DNA from: Asaia sp037151935
GTDB lineage: Bacteria > Pseudomonadota > Alphaproteobacteria > Acetobacterales > Acetobacteraceae
Assembly: GCF_051628905.1 (NCBI RefSeq)
Contig: NZ_CP157575.1
Location: 3,224,001-3,288,000 of the forward strand
Reading direction: 5' to 3'
Length of the DNA: 64,000 nucleotides
The notes under the pieces are model-generated. The model was given only the letters and a program-made list of their open reading frames with translations. It did not search any database and was not told where the DNA came from. Positions 44,932 to 53,723 of the stretch are shown here, in pieces. The position numbers were made by a program, and so were the translations under genes. Positions within the stretch are counted from its first letter, which is position 1, and the number at the start of each line of letters is the position of its first letter.

Positions 44932-46278
44932 ATGCAGATCGCCCGTATGATGGAGCGTGTGCTCAGGCGGCTTCTGCCGCGCTCTTTTCAGGGGCGCTCG
45001 CTCCTGATCGTGCTGATGCCGCTCCTGATCACCCAGATTGTGGCGCTTCAGCTCTTTTACGGCAACTACCTGAATGTCGTGTCGCGTCGGCTGGCCGACG
45101 GTGTGGTGTCCGATCTTTCGTTCATTGTGGATTCGGTCGAACACATGCCTGCCCAGCGTGACTGGCTGGTCACGCAGGCACGCTGGCGCACGCAGCTGGA
45201 GATCGATTTTCATCCCGGAGCCACGCTGACGACCAAAACTGCGCCTTTCGTGCTCGGCCCGATGGACGAAGATCTGACCAACGCCGTCAAGCGCGTCTTC
45301 GACGCGCCCTGCTATATCGACTGGAAGGCGACGAAGCAGAGCGTCAGGCTCGAGATCCCGCTGCGCGATGGCTTGCTGGAGGTCATCGTGCCGCGCAAAC
45401 GTCTGGATGTAGGACCGATCTGGCTATTCGTTGCCTGGGAGGTCGGCAGCGCTATCCTCCTCTTCATCGTGGCTGGGCTTTTCGTCGGCAAGCAGGTGCG
45501 TGCCGTTCGCCGTCTGGCCAAGGCGGCGGAGAATTTCGGGCTGGGGCGCGATGACGGGCCGATCCAGCCTCAGGGCGCGCTGGAGATACGCAAGGCCTCT
45601 CTCGCCTTCAACCGCATGCAGGCGCGCGTCAATCGCTTTGTCGCCCAGCGCACGGCGGTGCTTGCGGGCGTTTCGCATGATCTGCGTACGCCGCTCACGC
45701 GGCTGCGCCTGACACTTGCCATGATGCCGATCGAGGGCAGCGTCGACGCACATGAGCTGCGCCCCGACATCGACGATATGGTTGCCGATATTGCCGAGAT
45801 GGAGCGTTTGATCGGCAGTTACCTCTCCTTCGCCCGCGGCGAGGGAGAGGAGGAGTCGGTGCCAACCGATCTTCTGACTCTGATACGCGATGTGGCGGCG
45901 GATACGACGCGGGCAGGGGGAGAAGTACTGGCCATCCATGCCGAGCAGAATCTGATCGTGCCGGTTCGGCCCGACGCCATGCGTCGCGTGTTGATCAATC
46001 TGGCGGAGAATGCCCGCCGTCATGGCGGACGCATGAGTTTTTCCCTGCGTCAGGCTGGCCGGATGATCGAGATCACCCTGGACGATGATGGCCCGGGAAT
46101 CGCCCAGTCACGACGCAAGGATGTGTTCAGGGCGTTCAGCAGCACGTCCGGTCCTGAAGGGGGGAGCGGTCTGGGACTGACAATTGCCCGTGACATCATG
46201 GCTGCCCATGGTGGCAGCGTGGTGTTGCGTAACAGCCCGCTCGGCGGTTTGCGGGTTATGCTCAAACTGCCGCGCTGA
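44932..46278 (+). CDS. Sensor histidine kinase (EnvZ-like)
   Basis: The 448-residue product has two membrane segments (about 24-46 and 163-185) flanking a roughly 115-residue periplasmic sensor. A HAMP region follows, then HisKA with His249 in AGVSHDLRTPLTRLRL, and an HATPase domain (NLAENARRHGGRMSF, DDDGPGI, GSGLGLTIARDI). It pairs with the response regulator upstream. The sensor domain shows no family I can name, so the stimulus is unknown. Confidence 0.94.
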   Translation: MQIARMMERVLRRLLPRSFQGRSLLIVLMPLLITQIVALQLFYGNYLNVVSRRLADGVVSDLSFIVDSVEHMPAQRDWLVTQARWRTQLEIDFHPGATLTTKTAPFVLGPMDEDLTNAVKRVFDAPCYIDWKATKQSVRLEIPLRDGLLEVIVPRKRLDVGPIWLFVAWEVGSAILLFIVAGLFVGKQVRAVRRLAKAAENFGLGRDDGPIQPQGALEIRKASLAFNRMQARVNRFVAQRTAVLAGVSHDLRTPLTRLRLTLAMMPIEGSVDAHELRPDIDDMVADIAEMERLIGSYLSFARGEGEEESVPTDLLTLIRDVAADTTRAGGEVLAIHAEQNLIVPVRPDAMRRVLINLAENARRHGGRMSFSLRQAGRMIEITLDDDGPGIAQSRRKDVFRAFSSTSGPEGGSGLGLTIARDIMAAHGGSVVLRNSPLGGLRVMLKLPR

Positions 46279-46321
46279 CGCGTCGGAGGGTTTTCGCGAT
46301 CGCATGGTGGCGTTTCAGAAG

Positions 46322-46358
46322 AAAAAAATACCCGGCAGGAAGAGGCTTCCGGCCGGGT
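46322..46358 (-). terminator. Terminator after bamE
   Basis: The ACCCGGC (46330-46336)/GCCGGGT (46352-46358) stem is extended by an inner AGGAAG/CTTCC pairing. On the minus strand it is followed by seven T residues (46328-46322). It terminates the bamE-like gene; the kinase gene converges on it. Confidence 0.85.
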
Positions 46359-46401
46359 CGGGACGAGAGGGGATATAAGCCCCGACAGAAGGCGGTGAGA
46401 G

Positions 46402-46974
46402 TTACGGGATCGAGTTGCCAGTGCCACCATGACCCGTGCCGACACCAGCGCCCAGCGGGCCCTGCGTGCCGCCGAAGGTGCTGCCCATGTTGCTCATCGG
46501 GTTGTAGCGGCCGACATTGCCCAGCAGCTGCTGAAGCACATTGACCTTGGTGCCCGGCGTCGGGGTTGTCTCGCCCACCATGCCGACATTGTAGCCATTC
46601 TTGCGATGCAACGTGTCCATGCGACGCAGCACGCCACCGTTATCGAAAGCCAGTACCAGAACGTTCTGCTTGGTTACGCGCGGAAAGCCGAGAGGCTGGG
46701 GCACGGTCACCATGGAGATATAGATCCAGGTATTATCGTCGAAGGTTGCGTGCGTCGTCGGCGAGCCGAGAATATCGGTAACGTCATTGCGCGTGCTGGT
46801 ACCCGGCACGAGCTGGGAATAATCGTCCTTTTCAATCAGCGATCCGCGATTTTGCGGAATCGGACTGAAAACGGAACAACCCGCCAGCGCAAGGGGAGCG
46901 ATGCAGAGCAGGGCGCGCGCAAAACCCGCATGCGATTTCTGCCGCGGGGAGGTCTTCTGGGAGGCGCTCTTCAT
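46402..46974 (-). CDS. bamE: BamE-family outer membrane assembly lipoprotein
   Basis: From the ATG at 46974 the product has 190 residues with a lipoprotein signal (lipobox ALAGC near residue 34). The SmpA/OmlA (BamE) domain follows: VPGTSTRNDVTDILGSPTTHATFDDNTWIYIS, residues about 56-88. BamE stabilises the BAM complex that inserts outer-membrane beta-barrels. The C-terminal 50 residues are Gly/Asn/Thr-rich and unlike E. coli BamE. The frame remains open upstream to 47193, but that part overlaps the divergent gene's start and is not family-like. It is divergent from DUF177, a conserved alphaproteobacterial arrangement. Confidence 0.9.
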   Translation of the reverse strand: MKSASQKTSPRQKSHAGFARALLCIAPLALAGCSVFSPIPQNRGSLIEKDDYSQLVPGTSTRNDVTDILGSPTTHATFDDNTWIYISMVTVPQPLGFPRVTKQNVLVLAFDNGGVLRRMDTLHRKNGYNVGMVGETTPTPGTKVNVLQQLLGNVGRYNPMSNMGSTFGGTQGPLGAGVGTGHGGTGNSIP

Positions 46975-47160
46975 GGCGGGGTATGGTGTCCTGCACTGAT
47001 CGAGAAAAAGTCGAGAGATCGTTTCGCCGCGACGAAAACAGCGTTTGCACGCCATGGCAAGATGATCGAACTCTTCTATATTGCGGAGAGCGACGGTAAG
47101 GCAATTCGGAAAAGAAAGCCCGTCTGCGGGTTTTTCATCGTCAGTATCAGGAAAACAGTC

Positions 47161-47757
47161 ATGAGCGACAGCCAGGGGCTCTCCCAATCCCACTCCCCCC
47201 AGCCGGAATTCTCACGCCGTCTGCTGCTCAATCGTATCGGTCATGACGGGCTGACAGAAACGATCAAGGCCAGTGATGCCGAGTGCCGGGCTCTGGCCAG
47301 ACGGCTGGAAATTCCGGCCGTCCACGCGCTGAACTGTCGGTTCAACGTCATTTCGGAGCCTTCCGACCATTTTGTGCTCGAGGGCGTGCTGACCGCCCAC
47401 GTTGCCCTGGAATGCGTCATTACAGGCGAGGTTTTCGAAGACGCGCTGAACGAATCTTTCGCTGTGCGCCTCGTGCCAAGCCGACGTTTCTCCGAGGAAG
47501 CGGCCTCCGATCTCGAAGCGATCGACGAAATCCCCTACGAGGGCAATGCGCTCGATCTGGGCGAGATTGCCGCGGAGCAGCTGGCTCTGATGTTGCCCGC
47601 TTACCCGCGCAAGCCGGGGGCAGCCCTCGAAAATGCGGTTGACGAAGCCCCCCGTGAGGCGGCAGAGGATGCCGAAGATGAAGCAGGTGGCCGACCCAAC
47701 CCGTTCGGTGCCCTGGCCGGTCTGTCTCTCCCCAAAAAAAAGACGGATCTGAGCTAG
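47161..47757 (+). CDS. DUF177/YceD-family protein
   Basis: From the ATG at 47161 the product has 198 residues. The YceD (DUF177) domain shows LECVITGEVFEDALNESFAVRLVP and the later EIPYEGNALDLGEIAAEQLALMLPAYPRKPG. Upstream open frame is antisense to bamE and is not used. YceD proteins are linked to 23S rRNA maturation and ribosome assembly and sit almost universally before rpmF, as here. The C-terminus is acidic. Confidence 0.92.
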   Translation: MSDSQGLSQSHSPQPEFSRRLLLNRIGHDGLTETIKASDAECRALARRLEIPAVHALNCRFNVISEPSDHFVLEGVLTAHVALECVITGEVFEDALNESFAVRLVPSRRFSEEAASDLEAIDEIPYEGNALDLGEIAAEQLALMLPAYPRKPGAALENAVDEAPREAAEDAEDEAGGRPNPFGALAGLSLPKKKTDLS

Positions 47758-47894
47758 AAACGAACAGGATGCTTGCGACCCGGCTTTGGGTCTGCTAGAG
47801 CCGCCCGCCTGATCATAGTGAACAGCATCGTATCCTGCTGCGGTCGAATGGCGGCCAAAAGCGGGGGCGATCTAAGAAGAAAGAGGCTCCTGCC

Positions 47895-48098
47895 ATGGCC
47901 GTCCCCAAAAGAAAGACCACGCCGTCCCGCATGGGCATGCGTCGCAGCCATCACGCCCTGACCGTTCAGGCTCATGCCGAATGCAGCAATTGCGGTGAGC
48001 TGAAGCGCCCGCATCACGTCTGCGCGCATTGCGGTCATTACGACGGTCGTGAAGTCGTTGCTTCCGGCAAGACGCTCAAGACGACCGTTCGCGTTTGA
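47895..48098 (+). CDS. rpmF: 50S ribosomal protein L32
   Basis: The 67-residue protein begins [20 protein letters not shown] and has the zinc-binding [23 protein letters not shown]. The two CxxC-type pairs are intact, so this is the zinc-bound form. It forms the conserved DUF177-rpmF-plsX-fabH run. Confidence 0.98.
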
Positions 48099-48106
48099 GG
48101 CTCGAT

Positions 48107-48141
48107 GGAGCCGGTCTATTTCGGACTGGCTCCTCTTGTTT
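48107..48141 (+). terminator. Terminator or attenuator between rpmF and plsX
   Basis: A 10-bp stem (48107-48116 with 48124-48133, one G-T pair) is followed by TCTTGTTT. It is positioned to trim transcription from the ribosomal protein gene into the lipid genes. Confidence 0.7.
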
Positions 48142-48163
48142 GAAATGAGACGCGGGGCGGAGC

Positions 48164-49258
48164 ATGACTGACCTGAATGCGACGGCCAGCCAGGCTGCGC
48201 CTTATTGTTTGGCTATCGATGCGATGGGTGGGGATCATGCCCCTGAAATCGTTCTGGCCGGTTTGGATCGCGCAGCCGATCGGCATCCCTCAGCGAAAAT
48301 ATTGCTGGTCGGTGACGAGGTTGTTCTGCGCCCGCAGCTTGAGCGCTTCCCCAAAGCGCAGCGTATCTGCGAGATCCGCCACGCTCCTTCCTCCATTTCC
48401 ATGGAAATGAAGCCGACTGCGGCGCTGCGTCTTCGTGATTCGTCGCTGCGTATGGCGATCGACGCCGTTGCTTCGGGCGAGGCTGGCGGGGTTGTGTCTG
48501 CGGGCAATAGCGGCGCCATGCTGGCTCTTGCCAAGATCGTTCTCAAAACCCTGCCCGGTATCACGCGTCCGGCCATGGCTGCGGTCAATCCGTCGGCTCG
48601 CGGTGATGTGGTCATGCTCGATCTGGGAGCGAATATCGCCTGCGATACGCGCAACCTCGTCGAATTTGCCGTCATGGGCGAGGCGTTTGCCAAGGCCGTG
48701 CTCGGGCTTCCGGCACCGAGCATCGGTCTGCTGAATGTCGGTGCCGAAGAGCTCAAGGGCGATGAACGCCTGCGCGCTGCTGCCGAGATTCTGCGCGAAT
48801 CGCCCCTTTCATCGCAGTTTCATGGCTTCGTCGAGGGACATGACATCACGGCGGGGACGACCGACGTGGTCGTGACCGACGGTTTCTCGGGCAATATTGC
48901 GCTCAAGACCGGTGAAGGCGCGCTCAAGCTCGTTTCCATGCTGCTTCAGCGCGTGTTCAAGACCAATCTCCTGACCCGCATCGGCTACCTCCTTGTGCGC
49001 CCCGGACTGGAGCGTATGAAGGAATGGATCGACCCGCGTCGCTATAATGGCGCCGTTTTCGTCGGCTTGAACGGTATCGTGGTGAAATCCCATGGCGGTG
49101 CCGATGCCGAGGGCTTTGCTGCGGCAATCGATGTTGCGATGGACGCGGTCACCCACTCGATCAATGAAAAAATTCGCGAACGTCTTCGTCAGGTCGAGGC
49201 TCTGATGGCCTCTCCCGACCCTGAAGGCGAGCTTGCTTCTTCCATCACGGCGGCCTGA
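48164..49258 (+). CDS. plsX: Phosphate acyltransferase PlsX
   Basis: PlsX converts acyl-ACP to acyl-phosphate for phospholipid synthesis. The 364-residue protein has AIDAMGGDHAPEIVLAG near 18, SGNSGAML near 112 and GFVEGHDITAGTTDVVVTDGFSGNIALKT near 223, all family motifs. It is a peripheral membrane enzyme. It precedes fabH by 68 bp in the usual order. Confidence 0.97.
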   Translation: MTDLNATASQAAPYCLAIDAMGGDHAPEIVLAGLDRAADRHPSAKILLVGDEVVLRPQLERFPKAQRICEIRHAPSSISMEMKPTAALRLRDSSLRMAIDAVASGEAGGVVSAGNSGAMLALAKIVLKTLPGITRPAMAAVNPSARGDVVMLDLGANIACDTRNLVEFAVMGEAFAKAVLGLPAPSIGLLNVGAEELKGDERLRAAAEILRESPLSSQFHGFVEGHDITAGTTDVVVTDGFSGNIALKTGEGALKLVSMLLQRVFKTNLLTRIGYLLVRPGLERMKEWIDPRRYNGAVFVGLNGIVVKSHGGADAEGFAAAIDVAMDAVTHSINEKIRERLRQVEALMASPDPEGELASSITAA

Positions 49259-49326
49259 CGGACGTTGTGAGGGATCGGCCGACTGGGGATTTGCGCCCCG
49301 CTGGCACCAGCTCAAGAGGAAGAGAT

Positions 49327-50280
49327 ATGTCCCTGCGCGCGCGTCTGACCGGATTTGGCAGCTATCTGCCGAAGCGTGTCGTCACGAATGCCGAGCTTGC
49401 CGAGCGTATCGAGACCTCTGACGAGTGGATCAGAACCCGTACCGGGATTGCCCAGCGTCACATTGCGGGTGAGAGCGAGACGGCGGTCAGCATGGCGAGC
49501 GCAGCGGCACGCGCGGCTCTGGCCTATGCCGATGTCTCTGTCGATTCGGTCGATGCGGTAATCGTCGCGACGGCAACGCCGGATCAGGGTTTCCCGGCGA
49601 CGGCCGTGCGCGTTCAGGCTGCTCTCGGCATGAGCCAGGGCTTCGCCTTCGATCTCACGGCTGCCTGTTCCGGTTTCGTCTTTGCGCTGTCGACAGCTGA
49701 AGCTTTCATTCGCAGCAACCAGGCGAAAAAAGTGCTGGTGATCGGCACCGAGATCTACTCGCGCATTGTGAACTGGGAAGACCGTACAACCTGTGTGCTG
49801 TTCGGTGACGGCGCAGGGGCGGTTCTGGTCGAGGCGAGTGAGGACGAAGAGGCAGGGATTCTCTCAACCCACCTGCACAGCGACGGTGCGTATGGCGATC
49901 TGCTGTATGTGGATGGCCCGACCACCGAGAAACCTGTGCTGCATATGCAGGGGCGCGACGTGTTCCGTCATGCGGTGGCAAAGCTCTCCGCCGTCGTCGA
50001 CGAAGCCCTGATGGCCAATGGCCTCTCGGCTGAGGATATTGCCTGGCTGGTGCCGCATCAGGCCAATCTGCGCATTATCGAAGGCATGGCCAAGAAGCTC
50101 GATCTGCCGCTCGACCGTGTGGTGGTGACGGTCGATCGTCATGCCAACACCTCGGCTGCGTCCATTCCTCTCGCGCTCGATGAGGCCGTGCGTGACGGTC
50201 GCATCAAAAAGGGCGACCTTGTGCTGCTCGAGGCACTGGGTGGTGGCTTGACCTGGGGTTCGGCGCTGGTCCGGCTGTAA
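49327..50280 (+). CDS. fabH: Beta-ketoacyl-ACP synthase III FabH
   Basis: FabH condenses acetyl-CoA with malonyl-ACP to start fatty acid synthesis. From the ATG at 49327, preceded by AAGAGGAAGAG, the product has 317 residues. The catalytic triad is Cys114 in TAACSGF, His in WLVPHQANLRI and Asn in RHANTSAASIP. The frame stays open upstream to a GTG at 49267, but that gives a non-family N-terminus. Confidence 0.97.
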   Translation: MSLRARLTGFGSYLPKRVVTNAELAERIETSDEWIRTRTGIAQRHIAGESETAVSMASAAARAALAYADVSVDSVDAVIVATATPDQGFPATAVRVQAALGMSQGFAFDLTAACSGFVFALSTAEAFIRSNQAKKVLVIGTEIYSRIVNWEDRTTCVLFGDGAGAVLVEASEDEEAGILSTHLHSDGAYGDLLYVDGPTTEKPVLHMQGRDVFRHAVAKLSAVVDEALMANGLSAEDIAWLVPHQANLRIIEGMAKKLDLPLDRVVVTVDRHANTSAASIPLALDEAVRDGRIKKGDLVLLEALGGGLTWGSALVRL

Positions 50281-50365
50281 GCAGCCTCTCAGGTAAAACC
50301 AACGCGCAAGCGCTCGGCATCATTGATTTGATTGACCTTCATTACTGTCATGATACGGTGGTGTC

Positions 50366-50689
50366 ATGACCACGGTGACCCGCGCGCAAATTGCAGAGCA
50401 CATCTACAGCCAGGTTGGGCTGTCCCGGCACGAATCCGCCGATCTGCTCGAGACGGTTCTTGAGCTGATTGCCGCGCGGCTCGAAAAGGGCGAGACCGTC
50501 AAACTGAGCGGCTTCGGCACGTTCTCCGTCCGCCAGAAGGGCCGCCGGGTGGGCCGTAACCCCAAGACCGGTATCGAAGTGCCGATTCTGCCGCGTTCTG
50601 TGCTGGTCTTCCGACCGAGCCAGATTCTCAGGGCTGAAGTGAACGGCGAATCGACCGAAGGCCTCGCCAGCGAAAGCGATGATTCATGA
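50366..50689 (+). CDS. ihfA: Integration host factor subunit alpha
   Basis: The 107-residue product shows the IhfA sequence VTRAQIAEHIYSQVGLSRHESADLLETVLELI and VKLSGFGTFSVRQKGRRVGRNPKTG with the DNA arm. It has a short acidic C-terminal tail. Its stop overlaps the following MerR gene by four bases, as in many alphaproteobacteria. Confidence 0.96.
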   Translation: MTTVTRAQIAEHIYSQVGLSRHESADLLETVLELIAARLEKGETVKLSGFGTFSVRQKGRRVGRNPKTGIEVPILPRSVLVFRPSQILRAEVNGESTEGLASESDDS

Positions 50690-51510
50690 CCACGACCCAC
50701 GCCTCTCCCGAACTCTCCAGAGTGACGGAGGAAAAGGCGGATCTGGAACGTCTGGTCAAAGGTCCGAATGCCTATCGTACCATCAGTGAAGTTGCTGACG
50801 AGCTGCATGTGCCACAGCATGTACTGCGTTTTTGGGAGACGCGGTTTCCCGAGGTCAAGCCGCTCAAGCGGGGGGGAGGGCGCCGCTATTACAGCCCCGA
50901 AGATGTCGATCTGCTGCGTCACATCACCGATCTGCTCTATGTGCAGGGTTACACGATCAAAGGGGTGCAGCGCGTTCTGAAGGAGGCGCTACAGGGCGCT
51001 CCTGTTACCGCAGTGGCCTCGACCCCTGTCGAGCGCGAAGAGACTCATCCAGTTGTGGCAGAACACGGTGCCGAGATCCGTCATGCCGAATCCGGTGCCG
51101 GGGAGGCGCCCCGTTCGGACGCTGAGACCTTGGGTGGGCCTAACGAGGAAATACGCCCCACCTTCGATATTCCTGCCTTTCAAGACAACGATCGTCAGAG
51201 TGAGACCGTGCTGCCCTCTCGTGGCATCGAGATCGAGCCTGTGACCGACCCTGGTGAAGAGACTGCGGCCTCGGACGTTCCCGACCCGGTCGAAGAGAAC
51301 CCCGACGGGGCATATGATCAGTCATCTAACGAGAATGCCCCGATAGCGAACAGCGAGTCGGTGATCGCCTCGGTACTTTTCGACGAGTTGCTCGATTTGC
51401 GCGCCCGGCAGGAGCGCTGGCAGCAGGAGAGGAAGGCGCTGCGTCTGGCGCTTGAGGATGTATTAAACGAACTCGATAACCTGCGCGAAATGGTGCCAGA
51501 GCAGGGCTGA
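50686..51510 (+). CDS. MerR-family transcriptional regulator
   Basis: The 274-residue protein has an N-terminal MerR winged helix (AYRTISEVADELHVPQHVLRFWETRFPEVKPLKRGGGRRYYSPEDVDLLRHI, about 26-80). A long acidic, low-complexity middle (about 105-225) and a short helical end (LDLRARQERWQQERKALRLALEDVLNELDNLRE) follow. It lacks metal-binding cysteines. It is always found after ihfA in this group of bacteria and is poorly understood. Confidence 0.92.
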   Translation: MTTTHASPELSRVTEEKADLERLVKGPNAYRTISEVADELHVPQHVLRFWETRFPEVKPLKRGGGRRYYSPEDVDLLRHITDLLYVQGYTIKGVQRVLKEALQGAPVTAVASTPVEREETHPVVAEHGAEIRHAESGAGEAPRSDAETLGGPNEEIRPTFDIPAFQDNDRQSETVLPSRGIEIEPVTDPGEETAASDVPDPVEENPDGAYDQSSNENAPIANSESVIASVLFDELLDLRARQERWQQERKALRLALEDVLNELDNLREMVPEQG

Positions 51511-51592
51511 AACCGATTGAGTAAAAAAACCTCTACGGGAGCGCTTGCAGGATCGTCCCCCCCCTGCTAAACGGCCTCTACCGCAGGACTGA

Positions 51593-51666
51593 CGGGCAGT
51601 AGCGCAGCCTGGTAGCGCATCAGTCTGGGGGACTGGGGGTCGTGGGTTCGAATCCCGCCTGCCCGA
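51593..51666 (+). tRNA. tRNA-Pro (anticodon GGG), CCA not encoded
   Basis: The acceptor stem CGGGCAG pairs with CTGCCCG. The anticodon stem TCAGT/ACTGG encloses CTGGGGG, giving GGG (reads CCC), and the T arm has GGTTCGAATCC. The discriminator A is followed by TAT, so CCA must be added by the nucleotidyltransferase, unlike the tRNA-Ser in this window. Confidence 0.96.
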
Positions 51667-51713
51667 TATCTTCGTCCTGCGGTTATCTCTTTTCCATGAT
51701 CGAGAGTTCTGGT

Positions 51714-51745
51714 CCCGTTTCGGCAGTTTGCCGAGGCGGGTTTTT
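51714..51745 (+). terminator. Terminator after tRNA-Pro
   Basis: CCCG...CGGCA pairs with TGCCG...CGGG around a short loop (51714-51740), followed by TTTTT (51741-51745). Confidence 0.85.
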
Positions 51746-51808
51746 CGTATGGTTCTACCTGTGTCGGAAGCGGTCCCGCTTTAACGTCGTGCCGAGAGGG
51801 CAGGCATG

Positions 51809-51831
51809 AAAAAGCCCCCATGATAGGGGGC
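51809..51831 (-). terminator. Terminator after the AI-2E permease gene
   Basis: GCCCCC (51814-51819) pairs with GGGGGC (51826-51831) and is followed on the minus strand by TTTTT (51813-51809). Confidence 0.8.
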
Positions 51832-51884
51832 CTGAAGGGGGATCAGGTCGGAGAAGAACCACGTTGCCCTGTGGGCGTCTCGCT

Positions 51885-53057
51885 CTAGCCGCCCTCCTCT
51901 TGCAGCTCCTGCTCCGAATCTGCGCTCCAGATGCGCCAGAGCAGATGCACCGCAGCCATGATTGCCGGGCCGAGGAAGAGACCCAGAAGCCCCCATGTCT
52001 CGACACCGGCCAGAATGCCAAGAAGCACCCACAGGAAGGGCATTTGCGTGCTGCCGCCGATAAGGGCGGGGCGTATGAAGTGATCGGCCACGAAAATGAC
52101 GATGGCGCCCAGAACCACGACAACGATTGCCGAAATCATCTTGCCCTGGATCATGATCAGCAGAGCGGCGAGAACGACCGTAGGCAGGCCGAGAAAGGGG
52201 ATCATGGCCGCGACGCCGGTCAGCATGGCGAAAAGCAATGGCTGGGGCGTATCGGTCAGTACATAGGCCACGCCCATGACAAGACCTTCGCCCAGACCGA
52301 CCAGAACCAGACCCGCCACCGTGCCGTGAACCGAGGAAATCATCTGGCGCGCGAGTTTTTCACCGCGCTTGCCGAACGTGCGGTTGGAGACGACCAGCAC
52401 GCGATGGATGAGATCGGCGCCATCTCGCAGCAGGAAAAACAGGGTGAGGATCGAGAACAGGAATAACGTGGCGCGCTTGGCGACCTGGGTGGTTACCTGG
52501 CGCGTTACTGCCATGCCGTGGCCTGCGTCAAAGGAATGGAACAGCCGGTTGAGATGTTCCGGGTTGACCAGATTATTTTGCCACCAGCGAGCGACCTGTG
52601 CACGTTCGAAAGGAAGATCGTTGAGCCATTCGGGCATCGGAATGCCGGTATGGCGCACTTCGTCGATCCAGTGCAGCGCGCTCTGCGCTTCCTCTGCGGC
52701 CTTGAAGCCAACGAGGCTCAGCGGAATGAGAAAGATGAGAGCGATGGCGGCCGTAAAGAGCATGGGCAGCCATTCCGTGCGACCGAATTTTTTTTCCGTG
52801 CGCTGGTAGAGCGGCCAGGATGCAATGGCAAACACGCACCCCCAGAGCAGGGCGGGCAGGAAATTCTTGAGTGTGAAAAGCGCGAGCGCGATGAAGAAAA
52901 AGCCCAGTAATCCGCGCGCACGGCGCTGGGCGCGCCCGAGCGGCGAGCTGGTAAGCGCGCTTTCATCCGGGAAATCGCCTTCCACTTCCCGATCCTGGCC
53001 CTTCGCGAAAATCTTGCTCGGGCCCCTGGGAGGGGTGGGGTTCTGGTCCGTCATCAT
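51885..53057 (-). CDS. AI-2E family transporter (PerM/TqsA-like permease)
   Basis: From the ATG at 53057 the product has 390 residues (a second ATG is at 53054; GAGGAAC lies just upstream). About eight membrane helices are visible, with the family's C-terminal block GVAAMIPFLGLPTVVLAALL, FVADHFIRPALIGGSTQMPFLWVLLGILAGVETWGLLGLFLGPAIMAAV. The N-terminal 40 residues are charged and cytoplasmic. The name comes from autoinducer export in E. coli, but most members have no known substrate. It stands alone. Confidence 0.92.
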   Translation of the reverse strand: MMTDQNPTPPRGPSKIFAKGQDREVEGDFPDESALTSSPLGRAQRRARGLLGFFFIALALFTLKNFLPALLWGCVFAIASWPLYQRTEKKFGRTEWLPMLFTAAIALIFLIPLSLVGFKAAEEAQSALHWIDEVRHTGIPMPEWLNDLPFERAQVARWWQNNLVNPEHLNRLFHSFDAGHGMAVTRQVTTQVAKRATLFLFSILTLFFLLRDGADLIHRVLVVSNRTFGKRGEKLARQMISSVHGTVAGLVLVGLGEGLVMGVAYVLTDTPQPLLFAMLTGVAAMIPFLGLPTVVLAALLIMIQGKMISAIVVVVLGAIVIFVADHFIRPALIGGSTQMPFLWVLLGILAGVETWGLLGLFLGPAIMAAVHLLWRIWSADSEQELQEEGG

Positions 53058-53240
53058 GTTCCTCGGGCCTGGGTCACGCGTTTTTCGTTTATGCAACGAC
53101 CATCGCACCTGATCGTCGTGACGCGCCGACACGGCCTCTATTGCTGGTGAATCCTGAGCTTGTCAGGGCGGCCTGAGTCATTTCTTACACGTTACGGCGG
53201 CGCGACACTATCGCAGCGTAAGGGCAGAGAAGTCCATAGA

Positions 53241-53723
53241 TCAGAAAGAGGCGCAGCCCTGCTGTATGAACGCCGCGACCGAATTCTGGTTGAACTGGTT
53301 TTTGTAAGTTTTACGGATGGCATCAAGCTTGGATCGAAGCTCAGACGACTCAGGGGCAACGATCCAGACCAGCCTGGAGTTCTCGCGGATGACTGGCTTT
53401 GCCGGGCCTTCCTGCCACTGGCCTTGCGCCTCGAAAACGGAAAAACCGGCAGGAAAACGCGGTGTCACGGTCTGAGCGAGGAAATCGGACCACTGAAGGG
53501 CAGAGACGGCCCCGCCACCCGGTATCGAAAGGCCGAAGGCAAGCGTAATGAACATACTCTGCTGACCGCCGCTTCTGGCGCAGAAATCCGCACGCGAAGG
53601 GTCTGAGGGCGGGACTGGCGAAACCCGGGTGCAGCCCGGCAGCCCGGCGGCAAACGAACCGGCGAGAGCCAGCATGGCGAGGGGGCGCGCTGTGGCGGTG
53701 CGCAATCCCGCTACAGGCATCAT
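53241..53723 (-). CDS. DUF3574-type lipoprotein
   Basis: The start ATG 53723 overlaps the Nudix gene stop (ATGATG), giving 160 residues. A signal with lipobox LPGC (about residue 31) is followed by a domain with SMFITLAFGLSIPGGGAVSALQWSDFLAQTVTPRFPAGFSVFEAQGQWQ, which matches DUF3574 proteins of unknown function. An upstream ATG at 53750 would weaken the signal. It is co-expressed with the Nudix gene. Confidence 0.8.
   Translation of the reverse strand: MMPVAGLRTATARPLAMLALAGSFAAGLPGCTRVSPVPPSDPSRADFCARSGGQQSMFITLAFGLSIPGGGAVSALQWSDFLAQTVTPRFPAGFSVFEAQGQWQEGPAKPVIRENSRLVWIVAPESSELRSKLDAIRKTYKNQFNQNSVAAFIQQGCASF

Noticed and set aside
46429..47160. Upstream extension of the DUF177 frame
   Set aside because: It is antisense to bamE. 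The DUF177 family begins at the ATG at 47161.
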